Of a DNA stretch of 64,000 bases, positions 48,561-62,430 are shown piece by piece (position 1 is the stretch's first letter; each line of letters begins with the position of its first letter). The stretch is from Gnetum montanum. Its lineage: Eukaryota; Streptophyta; Gnetopsida; Gnetales; Gnetaceae. The DNA lies in contig MNCI01003851.1 of the NCBI GenBank assembly GCA_015680685.1, forward strand, positions 762,187 through 826,186, given 5' to 3'. A program made the translations under genes and the position numbers. Under the pieces are notes generated by a model. The model saw nothing but the letters and a program-made list of their open reading frames with translations, did not search any database and was not told the DNA's origin.

Positions 48561-49770
48561 AAGTTGTGTAGCTAAAAGCCTGCCTCTCTACTCCCAATGT
48601 AGTTAGTTAGGCTAAAACTAGAGATGAAGCTTTTTAGCAGGTTCAATCCAAACTTTAAGAGGTTAAGTACACTAAGGAGTCAACAATATTTAACTAGTCC
48701 TTAGTAGAAGCCACTGTTTAGAATATTTAGAAGGACTTGTCAGAGGTTCATCAAGAGAACATCATTCTAACCAAGGACAATCATTGCCTAAATAATGTTG
48801 AACTCTATAAAGAGAAAATGGTGGAATACATGAGATAATAGCAAGAGTAGCTTGCCAAGGTGACCATGGATGTAAGGAGGTTGTAGTAGAAAACTATTAT
48901 ATCTCTATGAAGGAGGTCTATGCCCTCTGCCAAAAATCTGCAATCATAATTGCCACCTAGAAAAATGACTCCACCAAATTCAAAAGGGTTAAAAAACATT
49001 ACAGGGACCAAGTTATCTTGCATAAAGAAATCAATAAAAAACATACCCAACTATTGAAGGCAAAGGTAAATGAGGCTCTCCAACAACTCAAACAGGGAGG
49101 TGATATATGACAATCCATCCTTGATGAACTAAATGAATACAAAAATGTAGAAATATATCTCAAGGAGCTACAAATCAAGTAGATAATAGAGTACATCAAG
49201 CATGCCAACCTCAAAGATGCAAACTTGCCAATGCTGACTATTGAAAGGCCAAGGTTAGATTTATAGAAGCAAGTGACTAGCTCGTACATCTGGTATGAGG
49301 CTGAGTTCAAGCATCATAAGGAGATCAAGAAAAACATAGAAATAACAAATTTTGAACTCAAAGTTCTCAAAGCATGTTTCTTTGTTCAAAGATCAACAAC
49401 CACGAACATGGGCCATGGAATAATTAACTACCAAGAACTAAAAAACACTATCAAGATGTTCAATATGAAATGAGAACAATTTATAACCTAGTTTATCAAT
49501 GTGAGGAATTTTTTCCCTGCAATGTCCTATTCATGGGATTTTTTTGTACTAGAACACATTGTGGATGCTACATGAACTGTGTATGATTCCCAAAGTAAGG
49601 AGGAGAAGATGAACACATTGTTAGATGCTTTCTATCTTTCATCAGTACTCATAGTTGCAGCTGAATAACCACAACCATAGCCTCAACCACAATAGTTGCA
49701 TGCAATAGAGGCAGAATAAGGTCCTTCAACATCTCAAGAACCTCCACTGCCTAGGACCATTTGATTTTCT
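48560..49770 (+). pseudogene. Long coiled-coil ORF at the 3' end of a retroelement
   Basis: One plus-strand frame can be followed for about 1.2 kb through scattered stops. It encodes a highly charged, probably coiled-coil protein: DLSEVHQENIILTKDNHCLN (about 48735-48795), KHYRDQVILHKEINKKHTQL (about 48990-49050), KVNEALQQLKQGGDI, then YIWYEAEFKHHKEIKKNIEI (49285-49345). A low-complexity Pro/Gln tail and a QEPPLP motif end it (about 49665-49760). It lies just upstream of, and in the same direction as, the 3' LTR at 50015, the position of extra or env-like ORFs in some Ty3 lineages. No signal peptide or membrane span is visible, so an env role is unsupported. Confidence 0.5.
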
Positions 49771-50014
49771 TCCTTGTCTTCAATCCACCAAAGAAGTTGT
49801 GTTGTCAGTTTTTGTCATGGTGTTCAACTTTCTTGTCATGAATGCCATTTTTTTAAAAAATTGTAAATCAATATACTTGGATACTTAACATTTCGTTGAG
49901 TTATTTTATGTGTCAATTAGTTAGTTAATAATTACATACCTTATCAAAATTTTATAAGTGACTTGTTACTTATTTTGTTTACTTGAGGATGAAGTTTTAC
50001 TCATTATGAGAGTA

Positions 50015-50851
50015 TGATGAGTCATCGTCTACCTGTGTTGATGGGATCCTATTGACATGATTCTGTTGGTGCATGGTTTTCTATCTTAATGTGTATGCAT
50101 TGATGAAATGTCTATTTTCACTTATAAATGTGTGCACACCAGCTACATTTATGACATCTGATCATTAGTTGCTAGCCGAACTCTTGCATTTTTGTCTTCC
50201 TAGAGTTGGAATATTTTCTAAGTGCTTACATTAGGAGTGAGAAGTGTATGAATCTTTATTCGAGCACTAATGTACCTGAGCACCTTGGTGTGAATATCAA
50301 TAAAGATAAGCTTTGTTCATAAAACTTGTAGCACTTAGACTTAACTTATTGTTTACTTCATGCATTTATTATTCATGTAACTTACTTTAATGCTTTCAAG
50401 TAATTAATTCATATGATTAATTAATGCACATAAGTACTACCACTTTGAGCATACATTAATACTTGGTAATCCTAGTAGCATCTAACACTTAGTAATCCAA
50501 TAGCATTGCAATGTGTTTAGGATGTGTACGGAAAGTGGGAATGAATGCTTATGTTATTATTAGTTAAGGATTAGTAAGTTATTAGATTAATTAAACATTT
50601 AATTACTTTATTTTTAGCACTCAAGAAAATTAATGAAAAACATAAAATGATAAAAATCATATGCCATAGTTACAATTAACCATATAATTACACCTCACAA
50701 GTGAAATTTAGAAGACAACGATCACATCTATTAGATTTACTACCTAGACCTAGTGTACTTAGAGAGCTAAAGTCTATGGAATTCAACAAGATTGGTTAGT
50801 GAATACTAGTGATTTGTATGGTTGGGCATAGGGAGTGCTCATTGTTCATCG
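50015..50851 (+). repeat. 3' LTR, same family as the 2301 LTR
   Basis: It begins TGATGAGTCATC and ends near TTCATCG. It has a TATA box at 50123-50129 and matches 2440-3132 along R and U5 (for example GTTGGAATATTTTCTAAGTGCTT and CCTAGTAGCAT). The 60 bases before it match those before the 2301 LTR. U3 differs from both other copies. Confidence 0.78.
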
Positions 50852-52440
50852 GTATTGTTATAAGGATGCTCCCTTATATCTCCTTATATATTTCTTAGAT
50901 TACAAAAAAATGGCAATAAAAGATTATAAGGTATCTTATTTTTTGTGGCAATAGACATAGGAGAAAATATAATTAATATAAGAATAAGAATATAATGAAG
51001 GAAAAAATATCTGAAGAAAATCAAGGAAAATTTTCCTTCATTCCTTCATCCAACTTACATTTAATGGTTTCTTTCCATCAAATCTAATAGTACTTTTAGA
51101 TTCATGAAGCTTGATGCTCCTACAAATGTCAATAACATTAGCATTGTATTCCCAAGTAGCTCTTATGGATTTAGTGGAATGCAAGAATCTATAGACTCTA
51201 AAGTTGCAAAATGTGACCTTGCTAGAAAAAAATTTCAAAGCTTAATAGGAAATGCCATGCTTGGAAGAATGCTACCTCCATGAAGTAGAACTAACCACTA
51301 AATGTGTCTGTAACATTTCTATCATTGACTTAAAAAAGTTGGTTATTGATTGTGAAGCACATTGGTTTTCATTAGTTCTAAGAAATCCTCTCTATCTAAG
51401 CCTACAATATCATAGCCCTTCATACATCATTGTAGATGCAATATAGTGAACCATAGTCATGCCTATAAATACCAACCTACTATTGCATCAAAACAACAAC
51501 TTTTTGCCAATGCTTAGTGAAATTTTTGTAGTTTGTTTTCATGAACTAGAGTTAGAGTGAATACTTGTAGTGTGGTAAATTATAATTTTATTGAATCTTT
51601 ATTTAGGTTGATTGTTCCTACATACAATTCATGAATGGAAATATAGATCAATTTTATCTTTCATCATTGTAGCAATTCACTTACCATAATTTTACTTTTC
51701 ATCATGTTTACTTTTATTCAATCATTTACTTTTAGAAGGTTCTTTACTTTTCCAATGTCTCATAGTAATGTGAAATAAGTATGATTTGTTTTAAGCATAA
51801 AGTGTGAAACACCACAAAAATTAACATGTTATAACCAATCTTCATCATGTAGCTTTCACCCCATTAAACTAGATGAAAAACATCATTGTAAATGTGAAGA
51901 TTGTAATCCATAGTGGGCAATTTCACATTATACTTTTAGGACTAAAAAGAACCTCATAAGTGGTTAAAGCCTCATTCTCTAATTAAAAAAAGTGACCTAG
52001 TGTCTATATATGGGATTGGGGGTCAAAATCCCTTTTGGAATGCCAAAAAAGACAATATTATGGGTTTTATGAGAGGTAGATATTTTTCTATGCTGGAAAC
52101 ACATGCAAGGGGGAAAATCTCAACTACCCCTAGTGTGGAAGGATGGGGATTTTGGAAAATTTTCTCCTTTAGCATGGAGATCACATGCACAACCTAGAAA
52201 GCTTCCCCCCTTAGTGTGAAAGTTTCTCCCTAGCATGGAGTCATCATCCCTAGCATTAAAATTTCATCCCCCAGCATGAAAGTCAAAAAAGCCAAAAGGC
52301 ATTACTTCATGCACATCAACATTGACTAGCCACTTTAGCATGGTGGAGACCTCAACATGGAAGATTCATTTATAGTGTGAAAGGTGTGTCCTAGTTACTA
52401 TTTAGTAAACAAATGGTCATGTGGTGAATCACTTACTATG
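50852..52440. other. No recognisable gene; short degenerate repeats near the end
   Basis: 50.9-52.0 kb has no family I recognise. From about 52110 to 52400 the phrase TAGCATGGAAGT / TAGTGTGAAAG(T) recurs about every 20-40 bp. The same words appear in the leader of the next element (52840, 53825, 53995, 54340). Confidence 0.5.
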
Positions 52441-53215
52441 TGTAGTATCCCCTCAAATTTTGATACCCATATCACCTATATTTGGTAGCCATTTTTGTAG
52501 TCGAATCTAGCCATTTTGCAAACAAATCATAGCCATTTTGTTGTCCCATTCATGGTCCAAAACCTATAGAAACTATGTTCCATAATTTTTTCAAGGTTCA
52601 GAAATTTTCAATAACTCTTGGCACACAAACACTTTGGTAGTTCAAAAATTTTCATAGTTTAGCCATTTGTTCACAATTTCATACTTGGGAATTCTCAAGC
52701 ACTCAAGAGTTCTTTCTATTTTCCACACTTGTATCCTCACGAACCCATTGTGAAAACCCTATGACTTTGTGATCTAATGATCTCCTCTTGAGATTTTTGA
52801 ATTTTCAAGATCCAATGCTACACTCCTAGGATTCCCAACTCCCAGCATAGAGAATTTGGGTAGCTTAGATTTTTCACACTTCTCAACTACCATCATACCC
52901 AACATTGCAAATCTGAGGCTACAGTTGAGAAAGGTTCAAAGGAATTAGGTGTGGCTTAGCACTGAGATCATGAAGTAGATTGCATCAACTTTAATGGGCT
53001 ATGAACTCCTACACCAGTGAACCCCCTTTGTTGCCTACTTAGGCACCATTTGTACACATTTCTCAAACTTATTCTTTCTTTTCCTTCTTAATAAAGTTCT
53101 ACGTTTTGGGTTTGGTGTACAAAATATATTTGTTTATCGTCTATGCATTATTTCAGATCTACCATCAGTTTTGTATTCTATTTTTTTTTATTACCACACT
53201 CTACATTTCATAAGT
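52441..53215 (+). repeat. Candidate 5' LTR of the Tat/Ogre-like element
   Basis: It begins TGTAGTATCCCCTC, a common form of plant Ty3 LTR starts, and contains an AATAAAG polyadenylation-like word at about 53088. At 53219-53236 a TTGGTTGATCTGTTGG stretch may be a decayed tRNA-Arg-type primer site. Without a second LTR copy in the window the limits are tentative. Confidence 0.35.
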
Positions 53216-53489
53216 TGTTGGTTGATCTGTTGGACTAGCTAGGATTCCCCAAATCCCATTTTTCCTATAAAGGTCTTAGAAATTTAGGGTTGGGGAATTG
53301 CTGCAGTAAGGATCTTTGGTTTTTCCAAAGTTCAAATCTCTGTCCTGACAATTTTTGTTAGTGCTAGAAGAAATTCCTCCACCCAAATTCTATACTAAAA
53401 ATCTATTAGCCATATTGCCAACATTGTTGCTTAGAAGTAAACTTGCATTTTTGTAGCTAAAACCTTGGAAATCCAATGTTATGCTTACC

Positions 53490-54420
53490 GATCCGCTTGT
53501 GGAAAAAACGTCAATATGGAAGTTACAGGTGGTTTTGATGCTAAAATTTCACATCTTCTATGAATTTTCAAAACCAACATGAAATCCATAACAACCATTC
53601 AATTTTTTGCAACATTTTTTACCATAAATCTAATGTTGGTTTTCATACCAGCCAAACCTACTTTCCCCTTCTTTGTGTTAAAATTTAGAAGTTTTCCAAA
53701 ACTATTTTTTGGAAGCTGTGAGGTTTTCATTTGACCTTCAAAATTTTCCTCCTCTTCAACATTGCATTATAAGGTGTGAGATTTTCATCATCTCACTCCC
53801 CTTTTTTCTCCCTTATGCCATACCTAGCATAGAAGAAGTTGGAAAGCCCAGTGTGAAAGAGGTTTAACATCAACTTTCTCTATAGCCAACATTGCAAATT
53901 TAAATACTTTTTTCATATTTTTTGTATCCAAAACTTCTAAACGATCAAAGCTACCCCTTCCCTACCTTCCTCCTCCCTCTATGACCAAAACTATAGCATG
54001 GAAGTTGTAGGTGGTTGGATGATGACTTTTCATAGCACTTGCTATGGATTTTTTTCCTCTAAGGCTAGCATTGAAATTTTTCATCCTTTTTCTTTATGTA
54101 GAAAATTTTATTTCAGTGGGTGGTGTATCCCTTTTGGAAATTACCAAATTTTTTGAAGTTAGCTTCCCTTCACTTTTCCAAACTAAGAGAATTGGCATCC
54201 TGCTAAAACCAATTTTTAGTAGAAAAATCCAAACTTTCCATTTTGGTTTTTAGCCTTCCCCTTCATTAGCATTGAGTTAGAAGGTGTGAGATTTCCATCA
54301 TCTCATCCCCTTTTTCTTTCCCCCTACCATACCCAACATAGAGGTATTTGGGAGGCCAACTTAAGTGAGGCTTGAAACCAATGTTTTCAACTTTCCATTC
54401 TTGGTAAAGGGGGAAACCCA
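53490..54420 (+). repeat. Leader tandem duplication, about 500-bp unit, two copies
   Basis: Matching landmarks are ATGGAAGTTxxAGGTGGTTxxATG at 53516 and 53999, AAGGTGTGAGATTTxCATCATCTCA at 53773 and 54280, and CCATACCxAxCATAGA at 53818 and 54327. The spacing is about 480-510 bp. It lies between the LTR candidate and the gag start. Confidence 0.7.
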
Positions 54421-54567
54421 TTTTATCCTCCACTTACTAATCATAGTAAGTACCTAAATTTTTAGCCATTTTTATTTTCTTTAAAAGTTTTTGAATTCCA
54501 TTTGCTAGGATTTACTTCTATTTTACCATTTATAGCCTTATTTTAAGCCATTCTCAACACAATAGTC

Positions 54568-57500
54568 ATGTCTTTTCAACAATCCACCAAATTGCCCTTC
54601 ACCCTCATTAGCAAAGATCATAGCCAACAAGCCATGAGGGTCTATGACCCCAAGGACCTCTCCATAATTGAGTGTAGGTGATCTTTGAGGGTTAGAGGAG
54701 AGAGTCTTAATTTTGCATCCATAAATGAAGATCGTATAAATTCATTTGTGCTAAAATATAGGTAGACATGGTAATTCTACATATTAAAGTAGAGGTCAAG
54801 AGGGAGTTTTAGCTCATACATAAGAATGCGAAGGAGTACATCCCTTCCCCCTATGACCATATTTCCCTTAATGACATCTATGTTAGCATCCTATCCCAAT
54901 TGATTACCATGGAAGAAGAAGATGACAAGCATAGCTCTGAGGAACAACAAGAAGAGGAGGATGAATTTAACACTAAATTTGAGCTTGAAAAAATTCTTGG
55001 AGGGACATTTCAACAAGCATCTATCAAGGTCACAACAAATTCCTCTAATGCTTTTATTTTCTCCATGGGCATGATGCCACCATCTTCCACTCCTTCCTAC
55101 GCTACTATGCCAAATCCCACATTGGTTATCGCCACATATCATACTCAGTCAATGTCACAAACAACAAACTATAATACATTAATATCATTTATAATATAAT
55201 ATCAATATATAAAACCATCAATGGTTATTTTTAACACTACTAATCTGTCAACTAGTCATGTGGGGTCCACCATGGGACCCCAAGCAACACAATGGTCACA
55301 TATCCCATTTGTCCAATTTGTGGCTCAAGTACTAGCACAAACATGTTTTTCTTTGTTTGACCCATGAGTTATGACCATGACACAACCACTTTCTTCCATA
55401 TTACAATCCATAGCAAGGCTAAAAGCCTCACAATAGATACCAGATCATTATTTACAAACCTCGCAACCTATGGGACCACTACAAGGCTTGGATCTATCCT
55501 TTCAAATGATCCAAGTCATGATGGAGGAGTTGAAAAGGCTAAAGTCTCTACCACATAAACTATCAAGATTATGGATTTCTACCAAGATGATCCCATAAGT
55601 CTTATAGTCCCACCCTTGATACTTTCTCATGGTGTCCCTATTTCCCAATTTAGTAAATATAATTGAGAACCTAGCCATGATGCTCATCTTATTACCTTTC
55701 GTTCTAAATGTTTACTCTTGCATCCATTGCCTCATACAATAATGAGGATCTTCCCTATGTCTTTGACCAAGAAAGCACTTGATTGGTATCATGAACTACC
55801 TAGAGGGTCTATATCTTCTTTGGAGGACTTAGTAGCCTATTTTGTTAACCACTTCAAGTATAACTTGAAGCTTGACACAATTCTTGACCAACTCATGAAG
55901 GTCAAGAAGGGTTCCTTAGAACCCATGCAGAAATTCATTTATTTAGCAGTGTAATAGACTATTGAATTAAATACTAGAGCCTATACCTGAAGCCCATTTT
56001 TTAGCCATATTAATGACTTCATCAAGTATAAAGTCTAGTACCTTGACTCACAGTCCCTTAGCTAGACATTCTCTCACATGAAAAATATAGAGGATACTAT
56101 GAAGGCTAGTCATGATCCAGCCTATATAACATATAAAAACCAACACATATGAAGAGACAAAGAAAAGAGAAAACAAAAAAACAAGACTTTAGCCACTATA
56201 ACCAAGGAAATGAAGACCATGAACCAAGGGCTAAATATCAATCCACCTAAGGCCCCTATGAATGATTGCAATAACCAACCATCAAACTTTGTGGCCAATA
56301 CATCGACAACAACTAGACCTAACTTCCAAAGGAAGGATAGATTCAAATACAGTATGTTGTCATTAAAACCATCCAAGTTGCTAGACCAACTATTAAAAAG
56401 TAGACATATGAAACACAAAAAAATTATTGAAGTCATTTGAAAGAAACACAAGAGATTATGCAAAATAGAAAAAGATCCCACTCGAGCAATGAAGGATGAT
56501 TTCTAGTTGCCTAGATACTTCAAGCTAGATCACTTCTATGATTATCATCAAATACCTACTCATGACATAGAATTTTTCCTTGCACTAAAGGATGACTTGC
56601 AAAGGATGATAGATAGGGGGGAGCTATTCTTAGATGCTTCCAACCTATTTCAACCAAAAAACTAGTCACTACAGATTTACAAAGACCCATTGAATGTTAA
56701 TAATATCCCTTATACTATTTCAACATTCAACATTAATGATAATCAAAGACTTGCATGAGAATCATTCATGATTCAAGTTCCCCTGTATAATGAAAGGGCT
56801 TCTTTAGCTTCCCACAACTTAAGAACTCCTTTTTTCATAAGAGTACCATTACAAGTGCCTCTGAGGAAACCTTTTGTCATCAAGGTCTCCAAACCTAATA
56901 CAACCCAAATAACCATACCCCAAACAACTACACAACGACCCCATATGGTAGCCAGTGCTACTGCATCTTCCTCATATCTAGTGGCTAACAATCAAAAACA
57001 TTTAGCTAAATAAAAGAAAGAGCATTGGAAAAATTGTAATAACAAGGAAGACTAGCAAATAGAGGCACAACAAGAATTGGATCCATTGAAGCTTACTTAC
57101 ATTTTGACTTTATGCATTACCTCCTCTATCCCAATCCCTTCAACCAACAAGACACAAGAGGACACCAAAGTCCATAACCAAAACAAGGAGGAAGAGTGAC
57201 AATAGCCATAGCCTAGGGTCAAAGCTTGCATTTTGGGATGGATGAATGAAGTAAAGCACAACTAGGGCAACAAGTGCATGGTCAATGATAAAAATGTCTT
57301 TAGTGTAATGGATAAAGTTAGCCATTTCCTCAAGTAGAAAAACATAACTCGAAGATTATATTACCTGATCTTGACTTTCATCACACATCATGAAGTGCTA
57401 CTCAAAATATTAACTTCTAGCCCCTTTAGTAAGGATATTCTTACTAACAAGAAATCCATTCATGCAATGAGGATTCCTCCCTCACCAAAGGAGGAAAATT

Positions 57501-58230
57501 CAACACCCTTACATTTCATGATAGAAAAACTAAGGTTAATCGCCAAAATGGAGAAGTAACTATGACCCCTCTATTCATAACCATATGCATAGGATAGTTT
57601 AAAATCCATAAAATGCATGTTGATGATGGAGCTAAAACTAATGTCATCTCATGCACCATCATTGAACACTTGGGCTTAACTGAGCAAATATAACCCACAA
57701 CCACTATAGCTCTTAAGTTCTCAATGGATTAAGAGTTTCCATAAAGGGGTCTATCTCCTTGGATTTTGTAGCCAGGAAGCAATTCCCCATAACCACAAAC
57801 TTCTTTGTAGTGGAAGAGACAATAAGACTCAACATGATCTTGGGAAGACCTTGGTTGGCTCAATTACAAGTTGTGTCCTCTCCAATCCATAAAGAAATTC
57901 ACCTCCCTTATGAGGGTGGTGAAATCATCATTCATGGTGATAACATGGTTCCTTTGACTATCAACAACGTAGACATAGAGGAAGGCTTTGAAGTAGAGCT
58001 TCAAGAAGAAGCTCCCATCCATGAAGAAACAAAACCTAAAAAAACAACAATGATAGTTATAAGTAATGGAATACATTATTGGATGAACTCCTATTTAACA
58101 TTGTAAGCAAAGGGGATGGTGAATATAAGCTTGTACAAAAAATGCCTTACTCAATTCCTAATCTTATGAAGATTAGGAAGAATCTACATAAGTGAATTTT
58201 GTATCAACCTTTTCCTGCCCCTATGAGAAA
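54568..58230 (+). pseudogene. gag-protease relic (Tat/Ogre-like)
   Basis: The start MSFQQSTKLPFTLISKD (54568) is followed by charged segments (MEEEDDKHSSEEQQEEEDEF, 54909-), then the capsid core FPMSLTKKALDWYHELPRGS and LKLDTILDQLMKVKKGSLEP (55750-55930). A zinc-knuckle-like region reads HFYDYHQIPTHDIEFFLALK (about 56529-56590), with its Cys codons lost. The protease part shows MHVDDGAKTNVIS (about 57612-57650), then FFVVEETIRLNMILGRPWL (57800-57860) and a glycine-rich end near 58120-58195. Gag and protease of Tat/Ogre type have this order. Stops and frameshifts occur throughout; expected RT sequence does not follow. Confidence 0.75.
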
Positions 58231-58865
58231 ATGCACTAATATCCATGTAGCATTACTTTTCTCTTCCAATTTATTATACCTTTTTATCCATTTGTTGTTT
58301 TACTCTATAGCCTATGCATGTAGCCTAAGTTTATTTTCATTTTCACCTATTTTCTACAATCTTTCTTTACTTTTACATCGAAAAACCTTTATAAATATAC
58401 GTCTCCTTCACAGCCTCATCGACTAAGTTGTTAAATTGGCATTATGATCCACTAAGATCTTAAACTAGCATGATAGCCCACCGTGGCCTTAAACTAGCAA
58501 AACTATATAACCTATGCCTGTGATGATCTAAAACCAACAAATGTTCCTTTTATTATTATATCACTCTTTGCATAGCCTATTATCACATTGATTAGATATT
58601 TAATGTTATAACCAAAATAGCAACATAGCCATTTTCAACATTTACAATAGTTACAACATTCACTACTACTATAGATCCATATATCCAAAAATAAAACAAA
58701 AATTTAAATTTAAAGTTAAAATTTCCATAACATACATAGCCATGGCCATAATGTGTGTCAAGAATGTCAATGAATAACAACCATCTATAACATAGTCTTG
58801 GCTAATCATAGCCATGAACATGAAAATAATAAAAAATAGACAATAAGCTAAACTGATGGGGGCTA
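58231..58865. other. Junction between gag-protease and the opposite-strand gene
   Basis: No coding motif on either strand. A short open frame at 58199-58426 is T-rich and hydrophobic, with no family resemblance. The two converging relics end about 640 bp apart, tail to tail. Confidence 0.5.
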
Positions 58866-61800
58866 CTAAGTGGAATCTAGAGGAGGAAGTGGTGATTCAT
58901 TTCCACCATCACCATTAGGGCTGCCAATGTCTTCTAAGGCCTGAAACATGACAACATATAGCCCAGTAGTAACCCATAGCCAAAATCAACACCATATTCA
59001 AAACCAAAACTAAAACTTAAAGTATATCAAACCTATAGATATTTTGGCTCCATGACTTCTAAGGATAGATGGGGAAGGCCTTCCTCCAAATGATGAAGGA
59101 TTTAGTCCTCTATCATGTTGATCTAGTTAACATCCCTAAGAAAAATGCTAGAGAGAATGCCAAATCTATCTATAGTACTCTAAGTAGGAGGCTCTTGGGT
59201 AGTACCAGTTGTAGAGGTCTCACCTGCACATTGGTAATCTAAAGAATAGGGATTGCTCCACTGTGAGAGTACATTCAAAAAGTTGATAAGCACTCTTTTC
59301 CTAGATTCCTTTGATGAACAGCACTCATGCATTATTCAATCAACTCCTCCTTGAGCCACTTTAGATAGGCCCCATGATCCACCTTGTACTATGGCTTATG
59401 GACAATTTGTATGTTACCCCACTCTAGGACACAAGTGCAATGATCCTTTCAATCCTCAACCTTTAGGGAGATGAGGTTCATCTACATACATTATTCCACC
59501 ATCATGCTTAGGACCACTACTTTTTCCCAAAAAACATGCCAGTAGTGTGTCCACGTCATTTTCCTAGTCCATAATTTTCTTAAGTTAGCCACTTGGGCTT
59601 TCACAAAGGCCTTATGGTCTCAAAAATCTATAATTATATCCTTCTACCTTTGAGTCTTTTCCCTTAAGGTCACAACTTCCTCCCATAGAAATTTGTTAGA
59701 CCTATTTAGCTCTTAGGAAAAATTTTTACATGAAATTGCTAAATCAATAGTAGTGTTGTACAACTTCACAGGTACACTAGATACATCAAAGGAAAGCTTC
59801 AATAAGGATATATCTCCATGTCTCTATTGTGGTTCCACTTCATAGAAGGCACTATAAAAGAATAAAATACAAGAACAAAACATAATGCAATATCTAAGAT
59901 AGTCATAATGCAAGCAAGGCCTATGACTGAAGCACATAAAATAAAATCCTTACCTATCTCGAGTGCAACCTAATGCAATTGATCGATGATGGCCTCAGCT
60001 ATCCCACACATGAACTCTACTTTATCTAGAGTCTCTAACCATGGTTTCAAATGAAACTTAAGGATGGAAGCTTGTACTAGTGGCTTAGGAACTACTATAA
60101 GCATAACAATCATCAAAAGGTTAGGATGACAACCAAATATAAACAATGAGATATAACAAAAATGTTAAGGCATGGGCAGACTAGGCCTCTCCTCCTTCTC
60201 TTCCTCCTCTTGGATGATGATGGGAGAGGTACCTAGTACTATCTCACCAAAAAAGGCATTTAGATCATCTATACCTACATCAAAAAATCTTTTAATCATA
60301 GGCTGCTTTAGAAATGCCTCTTTTACATGCCTTTGTTTTTCCTCCACAACAACTTGAGTTGCCATACCTTGATGCTTGTCTACAATCATAGCACATAGAA
60401 AAGCAGTTAACACATGAAATCACAAACTAGCCATGAACATTAAAACATGAAATAGCCAAATTTAAATAAAACATACCTACAACTTCCTACTATGATGGCC
60501 TAAGCTTAGGTTTAAGCTTCTTTGAGGTAGGCTCCTTTTATGTTTGGGGTGCCTGCTCCATAGACCTCTTAAGTTTCTTCCTTGTCATCTCTTCAACCTC
60601 CATACGCCATCATCTAGCATCCTAGACACTAGTGAGAAACATGAGAAGCTCATCATTATCAATACTATCAAGAGACTTGTATTGTCTGACATTGAGCTTC
60701 TTTGAGGTGATAGATAATGTATCATTGATCCCCTTTGGTCGATTCTAGGCCTTTTCTGTTGGATAAATGTGCTTTATCAAAGCCCTAAAAAGTTGGCTAG
60801 GATCATTGGAAACCCATAACCCATTCCTGTAAGCCATTAGAAAATCTATAAATCTCTTTAAATAACCTACAAAAAATGCAAAGTACATATGGATTATTAT
60901 AGAGGTATCAACATGGATTTTAAGGATGTCCTTCTAAATCCCAATAGCCAAAGAAACCACCTAATCAAATCTAATATTCTCAGTTAGAAACTTTTTAATG
61001 CTCCACCCCTTATGCTAGGTCAATTACCTTCTTTTTTGAATAGTAACTTGGACAATTTATGAGACCTAAACAAAGGATATGATTCCTTTTCATTAAGGTT
61101 TGTGAAGCTATCCATTGAAATTCTAGAGTGGCCCATGTTGGCACCATGCCACTTTAGAACTTCATCACGATGGCCTAATTCCCCTACTATCCTAGTGGAA
61201 ACCTTTTTCCCATTAGTAGGGACAGAAACCAAGTAGCAAAAGAGGCTAGCACCTATGTCCATATTTACCTTCAAACCTCAGATGATGGTGCTAAAATGAT
61301 CAACCTTCTCATCAAAGGATTTGATAACATGCAACATCTCTGTAGCAAGAATGGAAGGAATGGGTGCTATGAATACATCAAGCAAACCTATGTGCTAGAT
61401 GTTTCCCTAAATATACCTAGGCACCTATTCCTTTAGCCACTCATATGTTGATGTCACTTTGCCAAACTTCAAGATGAGGGTATCCTCATAACATGAACTT
61501 GAAAGTGGTATAGTAACATCAACTAACGTGGGAGGTCCTATGAAGCAATAACCAAAGTTTAGCATCAATATGAGAAATTTCAACAACTAAGAAAAGTGAT
61601 AGAACACTCAAAGTTATAGCTATAAAACACTAGAAGCTATAGCCTTCACATTTACCTTTCCTTTTCTTCTTTGGTGTGCTTTAAGTGGATGTCCTAGCTA
61701 CAAGGGTTTAGTCTGTGCCATCGACATCTACCAACCAATTGTGTATTATCCCATCATCCTTACACTTTTTGTATACATGGCTAAACTTGGTAGCATATTC

Positions 61801-62430
61801 ATCAAATTCCCTTCTTAACTATTGATACATAGTAGTTATGAATTAAGGACTCTTGGTGAATTCATCCAAAGTATTTTGAGCCACTACCAAGATTTGATCA
61901 TTGATGATCAAACTCTAATCATTGACCTTATACATGCAAGAAGTTGTAAAATTGATGAAGTTAGGGAAGGTAGTTAAGCCAAAATCATAAAAGCATTACA
62001 ATAATCATGTTTACCCTTGTAGATAATGTGTGGGGTCTTTGCACCACCGTTAGCATGTTGTCGATATTATACTTGCTATACTATGGCATCCTCCAAATCT
62101 CTATGAGGTAACATGGGCTTATGGCATCCATCAATCCCCCTGCAATATTAGGAATTGGCTTATTAGTAATGTATCTACCAATTAGGCTGAATGCCCAATG
62201 AAATAGGGTCTCCATAACAATCCCAGCTACATTCGCGAACAAGTGTGACCACAACATCACAATGATGTTCATAAGAAGGTAGGCAAGGAAGTCCCTTGCA
62301 CCAAGATGGAACCACAATGAGAGTTTCCTAAAAGGCATGTCATGTGGTGGGGTGTTGGTCTTGGGATGACCAATGTAGCACAAGATACCAACCAACTTCA
62401 CTATGATAAGGACAAGCCTCAAAAAGACCT
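58866..62430 (-). pseudogene. Multi-exon gene relic of unknown family, opposite strand to gag
   Basis: Right to left, conserved-looking protein segments are separated by short introns. The N-terminal block (62422-62081) has GARDFLAYLLMNIIVMLWSH and RYITNKPIPNIAGGL. Next are REFDEYATKFSHVYKKCKDD (about 61830-61770), an exon after 61540 with DVTIPLSSSCYEDTLIL, then MDIGASLFCYLVSVPTNGKK (61265-). Later come basic stretches KKLKRS and KKLKPK (about 60580-60500), an acidic exon (60387-60165), exon 60094-59954 (WLETLDKVEFMCGIAEAIID), a coiled-coil exon 59851-59033, and the last exon 58940-58866 ending ESPLPPLDST plus stop. Introns 59953-59852 (102 bp) and 59032-58941 (92 bp) have GT and AG ends. 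Most internal stops look like lost Gln codons. I do not recognise the family. Confidence 0.6.

Noticed and set aside
56122-56481. 119-codon minus-strand open frame
   Set aside because: It is antisense to the gag-protease relic of the Tat/Ogre-like element; no family resemblance.
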